A DNA stretch of 64,000 nt from Mycolicibacterium sediminis (GTDB lineage Bacteria; Actinomycetota; Actinomycetes; Mycobacteriales; Mycobacteriaceae). The notes under the pieces were generated by a model. The model was not told where the DNA came from, did not search any database, and worked only from the letters and a program-made list of their open reading frames with translations. Location: positions 2,170,001 through 2,234,000 of the forward strand of contig NZ_AP022588.1 of the NCBI RefSeq assembly GCF_010731735.1. The letters are read 5' to 3'. Below, piece by piece: positions 9,915 to 20,345 of the stretch (its first letter is position 1; each line of letters begins with the position of its first letter). The position numbers and the translations under genes are program-made.

Positions 9915-10739
9915 TCAGCCCTGCGCGAGCACCGCCACGTCCTGCCACTCCTCCCACAGCGCCAGCCGGCTCTCGTAGTCGGCCTTGGCCAGCGACAGCG
10001 GCCGCTCGCCGAAGAACACCCGCAGCGGCGGCGGCGACGCGTCGACGACCTTGAGGATCGCCTTCGCCGACGCCGTCGGATCACCCGGCGCGGGCATGCG
10101 CTCCGCCCGCTTGCGGTTGGCGTCTTCGTGCACCTCGGCGTAGTCGGGCAGCTCGGCGGCGCGCTTGGCCGACGGCCCCGCCCAGTCGGTGGAGAACCCG
10201 CCCGGCTCGACCAGCGTGACGTGGATGCCGAAGCTCTCCACCTCCTGCGCCAGCGCCTGCGAGAAGCCCTCGAGCGCCCACTTGGACGCGTGGTAGATCC
10301 CGACGTTCTGGAACGCGGTGATGCCGCCGATCGACGACACCTGAACGATGTGCCCGCTGCGCTGCGCCCGCAGGAACGGCAAGGCCGCCTGCGTCACCCA
10401 CAGCGCGCCGAAGACGTTCGTCTCGATCTGGTCGCGTGCCTCGACTTCGCTCAGCTCCTCGATGAAGCCGAATTGCCCGTAGCCGGCGTTGTTGACCACG
10501 ACGTCCAGTCGGCCGAAGTGCGAGTGGGCCTGCTCGACGGCGGCGAAGTCGGCGTCGCGGTCGGTCACGTCCAGCCGGATCGGCAGGAGCGCGTCGCCAT
10601 ACTTTGCCACCAGGTCGTCCAGCGTGGCCGTATCGCGCGCGGTGGCGGCCACCTTGTCACCGCGCTCGAGTGCCGCGATCGACCACTCGCGTCCGAACCC
10701 GCGCGATGCGCCGGTGATGAACCAGACCTTCTCTGCCAT
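9915..10739 (-). CDS. SDR family oxidoreductase
   Basis: This is a 274-residue classical short-chain dehydrogenase/reductase. The cofactor motif TGASRGFGREW is at residues 10-20, NNAGYGQ follows later, and the active-site YHASK gives Tyr and Lys. These enzymes use NAD(P)H on alcohol/carbonyl pairs; the substrate is unknown. ATG 10739 has GGAGGAGACG before it. A much longer upstream extension of this frame runs antisense through menG and is not coding. The gene is divergent from menG, and its 3' end meets the palindrome. Confidence 0.9.
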   Translation of the reverse strand: MAEKVWFITGASRGFGREWSIAALERGDKVAATARDTATLDDLVAKYGDALLPIRLDVTDRDADFAAVEQAHSHFGRLDVVVNNAGYGQFGFIEELSEVEARDQIETNVFGALWVTQAALPFLRAQRSGHIVQVSSIGGITAFQNVGIYHASKWALEGFSQALAQEVESFGIHVTLVEPGGFSTDWAGPSAKRAAELPDYAEVHEDANRKRAERMPAPGDPTASAKAILKVVDASPPPLRVFFGERPLSLAKADYESRLALWEEWQDVAVLAQG

Positions 10740-10832
10740 GTCGTCTCCTCCGGTTGCGTGTCTTCGTGTCATCAACGTCACCTTCGCGTACCCATTCCCG
10801 AATGAGCAGGATTCGCAGGTAGCTTTGATCTG

Positions 10833-11522
10833 ATGAGCAGGGCGTCGCTGGAGAAGAACCCGCACGAGGTCGCGTCGATGTTCGACGGCGTCGCCCGCCG
10901 ATACGACATCACCAACACGGTTCTGTCGCTGGGGCAGGACCGGTCCTGGCGGCGCGCGACGCGTTCGGCGCTCGGCATCGGGCCCGGCGACCGCGTCCTC
11001 GACCTCGCCGCAGGCACGGCGGTGTCGACCGTCGAGCTGGCCGAGTCCGGGGCGTGGTGCGTCGCCGCCGACTTCTCCGTCGGCATGCTGGCCGCCGGCG
11101 CAGCGCGCGACGTGCCCAAGGTGGCCGGTGACGCGACCCGACTGCCCTTCGACGACGACACCTTCGACGCGGTCACGATCAGCTTCGGCATCCGCAACGT
11201 CAACCCCTACCTCGACGGTCTGCGCGAGATGGCGCGCGTGACCCGGCCCGGTGGTCGCCTGGTGGTCTGCGAGTTCTCCACCCCGACGAACCGTCCGTTC
11301 GCCACGGTCTATAAGGAGTACCTGATGCAGGCGCTGCCTCGGATGGCGACCATGGTGTCGTCCAATCCCGACGCCTACGTCTACCTCGCGGAGTCCATCC
11401 GGGCGTGGCCGACGCAATCTCAACTGGCGCAACAGATCTCGGACGCAGGATGGTCGGCGGTTCGCTGGCGCAACCTGACCGGGGGCATCGTCGCACTGCA
11501 CGCCGCCGTCAAGCCGGGCTGA
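10833..11522 (+). CDS. menG: Demethylmenaquinone methyltransferase (MenG/UbiE)
   Basis: MenG is the 229-residue class I SAM-dependent methyltransferase that methylates demethylmenaquinone in the last ring step of menaquinone synthesis. The UbiE signature is visible: [18 protein letters not shown], the SAM loop [24 protein letters not shown], and [16 protein letters not shown]. It corresponds to Rv0558 (also called menH or ubiE). It is divergent from the SDR gene by 93 bases, and a strong hairpin follows the stop. Confidence 0.93.
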   Translation: MSRASLEKNPHEVASMFDGVARRYDITNTVLSLGQDRSWRRATRSALGIGPGDRVLDLAAGTAVSTVELAESGAWCVAADFSVGMLAAGAARDVPKVAGDATRLPFDDDTFDAVTISFGIRNVNPYLDGLREMARVTRPGGRLVVCEFSTPTNRPFATVYKEYLMQALPRMATMVSSNPDAYVYLAESIRAWPTQSQLAQQISDAGWSAVRWRNLTGGIVALHAAVKPG

Positions 11523-11541
11523 CCGCAAACCGCTGAGACGA

Positions 11542-11577
11542 CTGATGCCGGGCACCCGTCGGGGTACCCGGCATCAG
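11542..11577. terminator. Hairpin terminator between menG and the antigen-85-like gene
   Basis: Arms 11542-11557 and 11561-11577 (CTGATGCCGGGCACCC and its complement with one extra base) enclose a tiny GTC loop. It lies between two convergent stop codons (11522 and 11589), so it can serve both genes. No U-run follows, which is usual in mycobacteria. Confidence 0.8.
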
Positions 11578-11588
11578 AGGATCGAGCG

Positions 11589-12662
<1,074 letters not shown>

Positions 12663-12743
12663 TCACCCAGGTTCGTCGCCGCGGAGCGGCTTCCCGTTAC
12701 GCAGTCCGCCAACCCTGACGGATTCGTCACACAATCGGCCGGC

Positions 12744-13964
12744 TCAGCTGAACGGCGACCGGCCGTCCAGTCGCGTGGACCCCGCGCCCGCCCGCCGCCA
12801 CACCCGCGCGACCCAGTCGGAGTCCTCCTCGGTGACGAGGTTTCCCATCACGCGGACGGCGACGTTCATGAGGAAGTGCGAGCGCATCGCCAACGGGCCC
12901 GTGGCGGGCAGGAACCTGGGGATCGTCAACAGCAGCGCGAGCCGGCGCGCCACCGAGAACCCGTGGGCGTAGTGCCGCCGCAACTCCGAGGGCCAGGCGT
13001 CGGTGAGGTCGCCGGTGCCGAGCATCTCCGCGGCGAGGCGGCCGGTCTCCAGGCCGTAGTCGATGCCCTCGCCGTTGAGCGGGTTCACGCACGCGGCGGC
13101 GTCGCCGATCAGCATCCAGTTGGGGCCGGCGACCCCGGACACGGCGCCGCCCATCGGCAGCAGTGCCGACAGCCCGGCGCGGGGCTGGCCGGTGAAGCCC
13201 CACTCCTCGCGGCGCAGGTCGGCGTAGTACGCCATCAACGGGCGCAGCGCCGCGTCGGCCGGCCGCTTGGTGGTGGCCAGCGCGCCGACGCCGATGTTCA
13301 CCTCGCCGTTGCCGAGCGGGAAGATCCAGCCGTAGCCCGGCAGCACGTCGCCTGCGGGAGAACGCAATTCGAGGTGCGAGGTGATCCACGGCTCATTGGC
13401 GCGCGGGCTCGCGACGTAGCCGCGGATGGCCACGCCGTAGACCGTCTCCTGGTGCCAGGCGCGGCCCAGCGTGCGGCCCAGCGTCGAGCGCGCGCCGTCG
13501 GCGACGATCAGCTCGGTGCAGCCGATCTCCTCGCCGGAGTCCAGCACCACCGTCGACACCCTGCCGTCGGAGTGGTGGCGGACGTCGACCGCCTTCGCGC
13601 CGAGGTGCATCTTGGCGCCGTCGTCGGCCGCGACCGAACGGATGCGGTCGTCGAGTTCGGTGCGCGGGACCGCGCTGCTGGTGGGCGGGAAGGACGGACC
13701 CGGCCACTCGATCTCGACGTCGGAGCCGAAGCCGGCCATGCGCAGCCCGTGGTGCCGGATGCGGCCGTCCAGCCACGGCCCGAGGCCCAGGCGCTCGAGT
13801 TCGGCGATGGCGCGCGGGGTGAGCCCGTCGCCGCAGGCCTTGTCGCGCGGGAACTGCGCCGAGTCGACCACCAGCACGTCGCGGCCGTTGCGAACCGCCC
13901 ACGCGGCCGCCGACGAACCAGCTGGGCCGGCGCCGATCACCACCACGTCATGTTTCCGCTGCAC
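12744..13964 (-). CDS. menJ: Menaquinone reductase (MenJ), geranylgeranyl reductase family
   Basis: This 406-residue FAD enzyme saturates one isoprene unit of the menaquinone side chain to give MK-9(II-H2) in mycobacteria. Features are the dinucleotide fold [16 protein letters not shown] at the N-terminus, the family motif [15 protein letters not shown], and the second FAD motif [22 protein letters not shown]. It matches Rv0561c over its whole length. GTG 13964 is the only usable start near the fold and has no well-placed ribosome site; a -10-like CATACT ends 7 bases before it, which suggests a leaderless mRNA. It is divergent from grcC1, with 21 bases between the starts. Confidence 0.93.
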   Translation of the reverse strand: MQRKHDVVVIGAGPAGSSAAAWAVRNGRDVLVVDSAQFPRDKACGDGLTPRAIAELERLGLGPWLDGRIRHHGLRMAGFGSDVEIEWPGPSFPPTSSAVPRTELDDRIRSVAADDGAKMHLGAKAVDVRHHSDGRVSTVVLDSGEEIGCTELIVADGARSTLGRTLGRAWHQETVYGVAIRGYVASPRANEPWITSHLELRSPAGDVLPGYGWIFPLGNGEVNIGVGALATTKRPADAALRPLMAYYADLRREEWGFTGQPRAGLSALLPMGGAVSGVAGPNWMLIGDAAACVNPLNGEGIDYGLETGRLAAEMLGTGDLTDAWPSELRRHYAHGFSVARRLALLLTIPRFLPATGPLAMRSHFLMNVAVRVMGNLVTEEDSDWVARVWRRAGAGSTRLDGRSPFS

Positions 13965-13971
13965 ACCCCCC

Positions 13972-13979
13972 AGTATGTT
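13972..13979. promoter_or_regulatory. Shared, overlapping -10 elements of divergent menJ and grcC1
   Basis: AGTATGTT contains TATGTT on the plus strand (13974-13979), whose expected start site is the A of the grcC1 ATG at 13986. On the minus strand CATACT (13977-13972) places the start site at the menJ GTG (13964). Both genes would then be leaderless and fire from one symmetric -10 region. This is inferred from spacing only. Confidence 0.4.
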
Positions 13980-13985
13980 GGAGCA

Positions 13986-14993
13986 ATGAAGACACCGGCG
14001 ACCGTGGTCGCGGGCGTGGACTTCGGCGATGCCGCCTTTGCCGCGCAAGTGCGCGACGGGGTGGCCCGCGTCGAGGATCTGATGGCCACCGAGCTGGGCA
14101 AGTCCGACGAACTGATGGCGGAGGCGGTACAGCACCTGTTCAAGGCCGGCGGCAAGCGCTTCCGCCCGCTGTTCACCGTGCTGTCCGCGCAACTGGGTCC
14201 CGAGCCCGACGCGTGGCAGGTGACCGTCGCGGGCGCCGTCATCGAGCTGGTGCACCTCGCGACGCTCTACCACGACGACGTCATGGACGAGGCCCAGGTG
14301 CGACGCGGCGCGGACAGCGCCAACGCCCGGTGGGGCAACAACATCGCGATCCTGGCCGGCGACTACCTCTTCGCGACGGCGTCGCGGTTGGTGTCGCGGC
14401 TCGGTCCCGAAGCGGTGCGGATCATCGCCGACACGTTCGCCCAGCTGGTCACCGGCCAGATGCGGGAGACGCGCGGCGCGGCCGAGGACGTCGACGCCGT
14501 CGAGCACTACCTCAAGGTGGTCTACGAGAAGACGGCCTGCCTGATCGCGGCGTCCGGCCGGTTCGGTGCGACGTTCTCCGGGTCCGACGACGCGCAGATC
14601 GAGCGGCTAGCCCGGCTCGGCGGCATCGTCGGCACGGCGTTCCAGATCTCCGACGACATCATCGACATCGACAGCGACCCCGACGAGTCCGGCAAGGTGC
14701 CCGGCACCGACCTGCGCGAGGGCGTGCACACGCTGCCCGTGCTGTTCGCCCTGCGCGAGACCGGGCCCGGCGCCGAGCGGCTGCGGGACCTGCTCGCCAA
14801 GCCACTCGAGAAGGACGACGAGGTGGCCGAGGCGCTCGGTCTGCTGCGCTCGTCGCAGGGAATCGTGCAGGCCAAGGAGACGGTGGCGCGCTACGCCGCC
14901 GACGCCCGCGCCGAACTCGAGCACCTGCCGGCGGGCCCCGGGCGTGACGCCCTCGCGGGCCTGGTCGAGTACACGATCAACCGACACGGCTGA
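13986..14993 (+). CDS. grcC1: Polyprenyl diphosphate synthase (GrcC1)
   Basis: This 335-residue trans-isoprenyl diphosphate synthase has both Asp-rich motifs: HDDVMDE (first DDxxD) and SDDIIDIDSD (second), plus the KRFRPLF substrate site after GGK. It would extend allylic diphosphates with isopentenyl diphosphate to make the long side chain of menaquinone. The likely product is a nona- or heptaprenyl chain, which motifs alone cannot fix. It matches M. tuberculosis GrcC1 (Rv0562) in length and place. It is divergent from menJ, which reduces the same side chain. Confidence 0.92.
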   Translation: MKTPATVVAGVDFGDAAFAAQVRDGVARVEDLMATELGKSDELMAEAVQHLFKAGGKRFRPLFTVLSAQLGPEPDAWQVTVAGAVIELVHLATLYHDDVMDEAQVRRGADSANARWGNNIAILAGDYLFATASRLVSRLGPEAVRIIADTFAQLVTGQMRETRGAAEDVDAVEHYLKVVYEKTACLIAASGRFGATFSGSDDAQIERLARLGGIVGTAFQISDDIIDIDSDPDESGKVPGTDLREGVHTLPVLFALRETGPGAERLRDLLAKPLEKDDEVAEALGLLRSSQGIVQAKETVARYAADARAELEHLPAGPGRDALAGLVEYTINRHG

Positions 14994-15068
14994 CCATTCG
15001 GAACCCGCGAGGGCATCTCAGGCGTTTGATTCAACGAGAACACCCGTCGAGTTGATTGGAGAACGCCG

Positions 15069-15947
15069 ATGACCTGGCATCCGCACGCGAACCGTCTGAA
15101 GACGTTTCTGCTGCTGGTCGGGTTCTCCGCGCTGATCGTCTTCATCGGCGCACTGTTCGGTCGCAACGTGATGTTCCTGGCGGTGCTGTTCGCCGTCGGG
15201 ATGAATGCCTACGTCTACTTCAACAGCGACAAGATGGCGCTGAAGGCGATGCACGCGCAGCCCGTCACCGAGCTGCAGGCGCCCGCTATGTACCGCATCG
15301 TCCGGGAGCTGGCCAACGCCGCGCACCAGCCGATGCCGCGGCTCTACATCAGCGACACCGACGCGCCGAATGCGTTCGCCACCGGTCGCAACCCGCGCAA
15401 CGCCGCGGTGTGCTGCACCACCGGCATCCTGCGCATCCTCGACGAGCGGGAGCTGCGCGCCGTGCTCGGCCACGAGCTGTCGCACGTCTACAACCGCGAC
15501 ATCCTCATCTCCTGCGTCGCGGGCGCCATGGCGTCGATCATCACCGCTCTCGCGAACCTCGCGTTCTTCGCGAGCATGTTCGGCGGCAATCGTGACGGCG
15601 GCACCAATCCCTTTGCGATCCTGCTCGTTTCGCTGCTCGGACCGATCGCCGCCACGGTGATCCGGCTGGCCGTGTCGCGGTCGCGGGAGTACCAGGCCGA
15701 CCAGTCGGGCGCCGAACTGACCGGTGATCCGCTGGCGCTGGCGAATGCCCTGCGCAAGATCAGCCGCGGCGTCGAGGTGGCGCCGCTGCCGCCGGAGCCG
15801 CAGCTGGCCGACCAGGCGCACCTGATGATCGCCAACCCGTTCCGCGCGGGGGAGAAGATCGGCAAGCTCTTCTCGACCCATCCGCCGATGGCCGACCGCA
15901 TCGCCCGCCTCGAACAGATGGCCGGCCGCCCCCCAGGCCACTACTGA
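15069..15947 (+). CDS. htpX: Membrane metalloprotease HtpX
   Basis: This 292-residue M48B family protease has two N-terminal membrane helices (about residues 12-50), the zinc motif [11 protein letters not shown], two further hydrophobic segments around residues 155-205, and the third zinc ligand Glu in [13 protein letters not shown]. HtpX degrades damaged membrane proteins on the cytoplasmic side and is usually stress-induced. The start ATG follows TTGGAGAACGCCG. The position after grcC1 equals Rv0563 in M. tuberculosis. Confidence 0.94.
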   Translation: MTWHPHANRLKTFLLLVGFSALIVFIGALFGRNVMFLAVLFAVGMNAYVYFNSDKMALKAMHAQPVTELQAPAMYRIVRELANAAHQPMPRLYISDTDAPNAFATGRNPRNAAVCCTTGILRILDERELRAVLGHELSHVYNRDILISCVAGAMASIITALANLAFFASMFGGNRDGGTNPFAILLVSLLGPIAATVIRLAVSRSREYQADQSGAELTGDPLALANALRKISRGVEVAPLPPEPQLADQAHLMIANPFRAGEKIGKLFSTHPPMADRIARLEQMAGRPPGHY

Positions 15948-16112
15948 TCTTCGGCGAGCGTGCGTGTCTGCGGGCGACACGCCGCCGCTGAACCCGAGTT
16001 CGCGCGCGCTCGCGGGGCTAACGTTCCCAAGCCGACGGCCGATGACACCTGTGTGACGACCCCTCCCCGAGGTAACCGAGCGCCCACCCAAGGCCTGCTC
16101 TACTCTGAGCGC

Positions 16113-16649
16113 GTGTTGAGCAGACTCGTGATCGGGCTGGTTGCTGCAGGAGCGATGGCGTTGGGCGGATCCGCCGTGGCGGCCGCCGAACCGGAGCCCG
16201 CGCCGCCGCCCCCGGCTCCGAACGTCATGGCGTTCAATCCGGTGGCGCCCTCTGACTTCGCGCAGCAGAACGGCGAGATCTACGCGTTCGCCGTACCTGG
16301 TGACCTGGCTTGTGTGCTGAGCCGCGGTACCGGCAGCTATGGCTGCAGCGGCGCGATCCCGGCGGCCCCGAACGCCGCCAACGTCGTCACGGGCACGCAG
16401 CAGGGCCCGGCCGGGTTCGCCAACGCCGACCGGCCGCTCTACGTGTTCGAGACGCTTCCGAAACGGCTGGAGCCCGGCACGCGAATCAGCTTTCGCAACG
16501 TCACGTGCGGCACCGACGGCACGAACACGATCTGCAACAACAGCTACGACGGCGGCGGCTTCGTGATCAGCCCGGCGGGAAGCTTCGTCATCGAGCCGAA
16601 CAACCCGCTCCTCGACCGTCCTAAGAGCGGCAACCCGTACTTCAACTAG
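16113..16649 (+). CDS. Secreted protein of unknown function
   Basis: A 178-residue protein starts at GTG 16113 with a clear signal peptide (SRLVIGLVAAGAMALGGSAVA) and a short Pro-rich stretch after the cleavage site. The mature domain has four cysteines (DLACVL, YGCSG, VTCGTDG, ICNNS) that could form two disulfides, and it ends DRPKSGNPYFN. I do not recognise a family with certainty; small exported proteins of this layout are common in mycobacteria. The frame is open upstream, but that part has no coding character. Confidence 0.75.
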   Translation: MLSRLVIGLVAAGAMALGGSAVAAAEPEPAPPPPAPNVMAFNPVAPSDFAQQNGEIYAFAVPGDLACVLSRGTGSYGCSGAIPAAPNAANVVTGTQQGPAGFANADRPLYVFETLPKRLEPGTRISFRNVTCGTDGTNTICNNSYDGGGFVISPAGSFVIEPNNPLLDRPKSGNPYFN

Positions 16650-16659
16650 GCGCCCCGGA

Positions 16660-17685
16660 TCAGAATCCGGAGCCGTGAACCTCGTGGCCCGGCTTCTCGG
16701 CGACCAGCCCGCGGTAGGCGTCCTCGACGGTCGATCCGTGGTTTATGACGCCGTCGACCTCGCGGGCGATCGGCATGTTCAGCCCGTACTCCTCGGCGAA
16801 CTCCATGATCACGCTGGCGGCCTTCACGCCCTCGGCGACCTGGTTCATCGACTCGATGATCTCGGCGATCGGCTTGCCCGCGCCGAGTTGCTCGCCGACG
16901 TAGCGATTGCGGCTGCGCTGGCTGGTGCAGGTGACGATCAGGTCGCCCATGCCGGCCAGACCGGCGAAGGTGTCGCGGTGTCCGCCGACGGCCTCGCCGA
17001 GCTTGGACATCTCGCGTACCGCCCGGGCCATCACCATGGCGCGCGTGTTCTCGCCGATGCCCAGCGAGTAGCCCATGCCGACCGCGATCGCGTAGACGTT
17101 CTTCAGCGCGCCCGCGATCTCGACGCCGATGACGTCGTCGGTGGTGTAGGTGCGGAACCGCTTGGTACGGAACAGCTTTCCGAGGTTCGCGGCGAGCCGC
17201 TGGTCGGGCATCGCAAGCACGGCGGCCGCGGCGTACCCGTCGGCGACCTCGCGGGCGATGTTCGGTCCGGCGAGGATGCCGGCCGGGTGACCGGGTAGCA
17301 CCTCGTCGACGATCTGGCTCATCCGCATGTTCGTGCCCTGCTCGAGGCCCTTCACCAGCGACACCACCGGCACCCACGGGCGCAGCTCCTTGGCCAGCTC
17401 GGTGAGGACCGCCCGGAACCCGTGCGACGGCACGCCCATGACGATGACGTCGGCGCAGTTGGCGGCCTCGGTGAAGTCGTTGGTGGCCTTGAGGGATTCC
17501 GGTAGTTCGGTGTCGTCGCCGAGGTACTGGCTGTTGCGGTGGTTGTCGTTGATGTCCTTCGCGGTCTCCTCCGAGCGCACCCACTGCAGCGTCGGACCGC
17601 GCCGAGCGCAGATGGAGGCGACGGTGGTGCCCCAGGAGCCGCCGCCGAGGACGACGACCTTGGGTTCGCGAAGATCAGATGACAT
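16660..17685 (-). CDS. gpsA: NAD(P)-dependent glycerol-3-phosphate dehydrogenase (GpsA)
   Basis: This 341-residue enzyme reduces dihydroxyacetone phosphate to sn-glycerol 3-phosphate, the backbone of phospholipids. It has the cofactor fold KVVVLGGGSWGTTVA, the SLVKGLEQGT loop, and the catalytic lysine region IAGALKNVYAIAVGM. It corresponds to GpdA1 (Rv0564c). It lies on the minus strand, ten bases from the convergent secreted-protein gene. The upstream YajQ-type gene is in the same direction but separated by 146 bases holding a GC-rich hairpin. Confidence 0.95.
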   Translation of the reverse strand: MSSDLREPKVVVLGGGSWGTTVASICARRGPTLQWVRSEETAKDINDNHRNSQYLGDDTELPESLKATNDFTEAANCADVIVMGVPSHGFRAVLTELAKELRPWVPVVSLVKGLEQGTNMRMSQIVDEVLPGHPAGILAGPNIAREVADGYAAAAVLAMPDQRLAANLGKLFRTKRFRTYTTDDVIGVEIAGALKNVYAIAVGMGYSLGIGENTRAMVMARAVREMSKLGEAVGGHRDTFAGLAGMGDLIVTCTSQRSRNRYVGEQLGAGKPIAEIIESMNQVAEGVKAASVIMEFAEEYGLNMPIAREVDGVINHGSTVEDAYRGLVAEKPGHEVHGSGF

Positions 17686-17703
17686 GGCGATCAGCGTATG
17701 GCC

Positions 17704-17748
17704 GCGCGCCGCCCGGGGAGGGCGGTTTCACCCGCCCGGGCAGCGCGC
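17704..17748. terminator. GC-rich hairpin behind the YajQ-type gene
   Basis: GCGCGCCGCCCGGG (17704-17717) pairs with CCCGCCCGGG plus GCGCGC on the other side (17731-17748), with a short bulge. It lies downstream of the stop at 17832 and just before the gpsA start, so it may end the yajQ transcript or shape the gpsA leader. Confidence 0.4.
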
Positions 17749-17831
17749 CGTCGCCACCTTTCCGCCGAAACGGCGTTCCCTGTCGTCAACACACGCCCGT
17801 CGCGACCACGAGCGCTGTCTCGGCGATGCGG

Positions 17832-18323
17832 CTAGCGGTAGTTCACGAACTGCAGCGCCACCTCGAGGTCGGCGCCGCGGAGCAGCGACTGGACGGCCTG
17901 CAGGTCGTCGCGCTTCTTGGAGCTGACGCGGATCTCCTCGCCCTGGATCTGCGCCTTGACGCCCTTGGGGCCCTCGTCGCGGATGAGCTTGGTGATCTTC
18001 TTCGCGTTCTCGCTGTCGATGCCCTGCTTGATGCTGCCGATGACCTTGTAGGTCTTGCCCGACGGCTGCGGGTCGCCCGCGTCGAAGGCCTTCATCGAGA
18101 TGTCGCGCCGGATCAACTTCTCCTTGAAGACGTCGACGGCGGCCTTGACGCGCTCTTCGGTCGAGGAGACGAGGATGATGCCCTCCTCGCCCTGCCACTC
18201 GATGGTGGTGTCGGTGCCGCGGAAGTCGAAGCGGGTGGACAACTCCTTGGCCGCCTGGTTGAGCGCGTTGTCGACTTCTTGACGATCGGCCTTGCTGACG
18301 ACGTCGAAGCTTGAATCAGCCAC
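17832..18323 (-). CDS. YajQ family nucleotide-binding protein
   Basis: This 163-residue protein of the YajQ/DUF520 family starts [20 protein letters not shown] and contains [18 protein letters not shown] and [18 protein letters not shown]. Members bind nucleotides (c-di-GMP or GTP in some species) and can act as transcription co-regulators or chaperone-like factors; the role in mycobacteria is unknown. GTG 18323 is chosen because GGAGGATCCA lies directly upstream. It is divergent from tRNA-Tyr and equals Rv0566c by synteny. Confidence 0.9.
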   Translation of the reverse strand: MADSSFDVVSKADRQEVDNALNQAAKELSTRFDFRGTDTTIEWQGEEGIILVSSTEERVKAAVDVFKEKLIRRDISMKAFDAGDPQPSGKTYKVIGSIKQGIDSENAKKITKLIRDEGPKGVKAQIQGEEIRVSSKKRDDLQAVQSLLRGADLEVALQFVNYR

Positions 18324-18419
18324 TGGATCCTCCTCACGAGGTTCATGCGTTTTCGTCTTGGAACCATCTTCGTTGTACCCTGCTAGTCGCACCAACCCGG
18401 GTCGGGTTGGCTGCATCCC

Positions 18420-18502
18420 GGCAGGTTGCCCGAGCGGCCAATGGGAGCGGACTGTAAATCCGTCGGCTAACGCCTACACAGGTTCGAATCCTGTACCTGC
18501 CA
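18420..18502 (+). tRNA. tRNA-Tyr (anticodon GTA)
   Basis: The 83-base sequence folds as a class II tRNA: acceptor GGCAGGT pairs with ACCTGCC before the discriminator A, the anticodon arm holds GACTGTAAATC with GTA at 18454-18456, a long variable arm follows, and the T arm reads GGTTCGAATCC. CCA is not encoded. A small hairpin (18392-18410) precedes it and a strong terminator follows. Confidence 0.95.
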
Positions 18503-18520
18503 CCCGCCAAGGGTTCATGG

Positions 18521-18555
18521 CACTGGTGTGAGACTCATCGAGTCTCACCCCAGTG
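18521..18555 (+). terminator. Terminator of tRNA-Tyr
   Basis: Sixteen-base arms (18521-18536 and 18540-18555, one mismatch) with a 3-base ATC loop begin 18 bases after the tRNA end. The arm reads CACTGGTGTGAGACTC. There is no long T-run. Confidence 0.75.
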
Positions 18556-18645
18556 TCGTCCCCACACCCGTTCGAATCCCGAGCGACGCAGCCCCGATCT
18601 GGCCGATGCCACCGCTGCTCGCCCCTCTGCTGCCACGCTGAGCGG

Positions 18646-19272
18646 ATGGATCTGGTGTGGGGCGTCGTCGCGCTGACGCTGGCGACCTTCACCGCGCTGC
18701 TCGCGGCACGCCGCATCCTCGTCGCTGGCAGTCAATTGGCGTTCACCCGCTACGTCGCCGTCGGCGGTCTCGTGGCCTTCTCCGTGGAGTCGCGTGGCGT
18801 CGGCGTTCATCACGTGCGGTTCGAGGCGGGTGGGCCCGCGGTCCTGCACAACGTCGCGGTCCGGCTGATCGGCGCATCGACGGCCACGGAGCCTCCCGCG
18901 GTGCGGCACACCATGGCCGCGGGTGACGCTCCAATCGAGTGGACGCTCCAACTACCCGACGGTGCGGTCGAGCGGGTCTGGGTCCTGGTCACCTGGGTCC
19001 GGCCGTACCTCCAGGGTGTCGAGTCCGAGGCGCTCGGGCGGTGGCTGCCGGATGGTCGCCTGTACGAGTGGCGGTGGTACTCCGAGACGACCCGGTACGT
19101 GCGGACCACGATTCGATTCGTCGCCCGCCGGTGGTCGAAGGCGGGCTCCATGCGGGACCTGCCGCTGTACGGCAGGTGGCGACGCACCTCGTCGAACACC
19201 GGCGCCGACCTCCTGGGGCCCGCCGCCACTCCGCCCCCGAGAACCGGTCGGAGTGACGAACTCGACGTGTGA
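18646..19272 (+). CDS. Hypothetical protein with one N-terminal membrane segment
   Basis: A 208-residue protein starts at ATG 18646. Residues 1-22 form a hydrophobic anchor (DLVWGVVALTLATFTALLAARR). The rest is soluble and beta-rich, with many Trp and Tyr residues (TWVRPYLQ, YEWRWYSETTRYV), and ends in a basic then Pro/Gly-rich tail. I do not recognise the family. The strong codon bias and the lack of a better frame support coding. Confidence 0.6.
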   Translation: MDLVWGVVALTLATFTALLAARRILVAGSQLAFTRYVAVGGLVAFSVESRGVGVHHVRFEAGGPAVLHNVAVRLIGASTATEPPAVRHTMAAGDAPIEWTLQLPDGAVERVWVLVTWVRPYLQGVESEALGRWLPDGRLYEWRWYSETTRYVRTTIRFVARRWSKAGSMRDLPLYGRWRRTSSNTGADLLGPAATPPPRTGRSDELDV

Positions 19273-19440
19273 GTAAGGACGTCGGGTGGAAACCGATACC
19301 CGTGGTCGGCGGTCGGCCGTGGGGATCCGAGGGGAGCGGCTGGCCGTCGGCCACGTCGTGCGGGCCCATTCGCTCACCGGATTCTCACAGCAGCGTTTAC
19401 TGGATTGACATCCTCGCAAGGCTTAAGCTCGACGGCAGGC

Positions 19441-19471
19441 GGGCGCTGCCCTGACCCCCCCTGCAGCGCCC
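19441..19471. terminator. Hairpin downstream of the 18646-19272 gene
   Basis: GGGCGCTGC (19441-19449) and GCAGCGCCC (19463-19471) are exact complements around a C-rich loop. The hairpin sits next to a second one at 19475-19519, between two convergent genes. Confidence 0.5.
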
Positions 19472-19474
19472 CTT

Positions 19475-19519
19475 TGGTCTCGCCTGACTCCCACCCCCCC
19501 TCGGGAGTCGGCGAGACCA
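19475..19519. terminator. Hairpin at the 3' end of the 19521-19949 gene
   Basis: TGGTCTCGCCTGACTCCC (19475-19492) pairs with GGGAGTCGGCGAGACCA (19503-19519), with a C-rich loop and one bulge. It directly follows the stop codon at 19521 on the minus strand. Confidence 0.7.
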
Positions 19520-19520
19520 C

Positions 19521-19949
19521 TCAAGCCGGCAATCCGCCCGCCGCCTGCGGTCCGGTGATGGATCCCAGGACGATGCCCAGCACGGTGTACTCCCCGTTCG
19601 GGACCATGCCCACGCCCACGTCGACGAACCGGCAATCCAAGATGGCGTACTTCGCCGTCGCCGTCACCAGGCCGATCGCCGAGGCCGCCGGCCGTCCGGT
19701 GGCGATGAACGGCGTCGTGTAGCCCGGATAGCCCTGCGGCCTGAGGAGGCCGGCACCCACGTAGTCCCGTGTCACCGAGTCGAGTACGGGGGAGGCGGCC
19801 AGCGGAGCGCAGCCCGAGCGTGCACGGACGTTGTCGATCGCCGTGGAGAGGCCGTCCAGCGTGGTGTCGGCACGTGCGACGGGGGTTCCCACGACGAGGG
19901 ACAGGGCGCAGGCGCCGACCAGCAGCGCGGACGTCGATCTCGCGGTCAT
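19521..19949 (-). CDS. Secreted protein, CAP-domain-like
   Basis: This 142-residue exported protein has the signal peptide [20 protein letters not shown], with cleavage near ARA-DTT. The mature part begins [20 protein letters not shown], a pattern seen at the start of CAP/SCP-like secreted proteins in actinobacteria, and has a second cysteine in [12 protein letters not shown]. It lacks the clear histidine and glutamate set of active CAP proteins, so the family call is weak. ATG 19949 has GAAGGAGACGTC in front. Confidence 0.7.
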   Translation of the reverse strand: MTARSTSALLVGACALSLVVGTPVARADTTLDGLSTAIDNVRARSGCAPLAASPVLDSVTRDYVGAGLLRPQGYPGYTTPFIATGRPAASAIGLVTATAKYAILDCRFVDVGVGMVPNGEYTVLGIVLGSITGPQAAGGLPA

Positions 19950-20101
19950 GACGTCTCCTTCGACGTGGGACTCCCTCGCAGCGTGGCACGCGTCGACGGC
20001 GTGGGTGCGCGATTCGGCGTTTCGGCCTCCGCTGCTCAGACGCCCGACGCGCAGCCCCGTCCGGGTATAGGCTCGCCCACACAATCGAACAAGCCGTCGA
20101 C

Positions 20102-20295
20102 GTGTGGCGGGAGAACCTCCGATCGAAGGAGGCGCCGTAGGAGCAATGTCCTCCCCGGGAATCTCTCAGGCACAAGCACCGTCACGCCGAGGCAACTCTG
20201 GAGAACAGTGCCGGCGATGCTGCGGGCGCTTACCGAAGGTGAAAGGCGAACGCTCGCCCAAGCTCTCAGGTCGCAGGACAGAGCGGGGAGGTGCC
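20102..20295 (+). promoter_or_regulatory. Tandem glycine riboswitch (gcvT type)
   Basis: Two glycine aptamers lie back to back before the serine dehydratase gene. The first (about 20104-20188) has GCGGGAGAACC, GCGCCGTAGGAGCAA and CTCTCAGGCACAAGCACCG. The second (about 20189-20295) has CTCTGGAGAAC, TTACCGAAGGTGAAAGGC, CTCTCAGGT and GGACAGAGCGGGGAGG. These are the conserved cores of the RF00504 class. A small perfect hairpin, TCCGGGCGTGCCCGGA, at 20306-20321 may be part of the expression platform. Glycine binding would be expected to turn on the downstream gene, as in most tandem glycine switches. Confidence 0.9.
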
Positions 20296-20345
20296 TCACT
20301 CGATGTCCGGGCGTGCCCGGAGACGACGGAACCGGAGCCACCTCG

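Noticed and set aside
18420..18560. tRNA-Tyr as a possible integration site of a mobile element
   Set aside because: No integrase gene and no second copy of the tRNA end were found in the neighbourhood; the genes on both sides look like ordinary chromosome.
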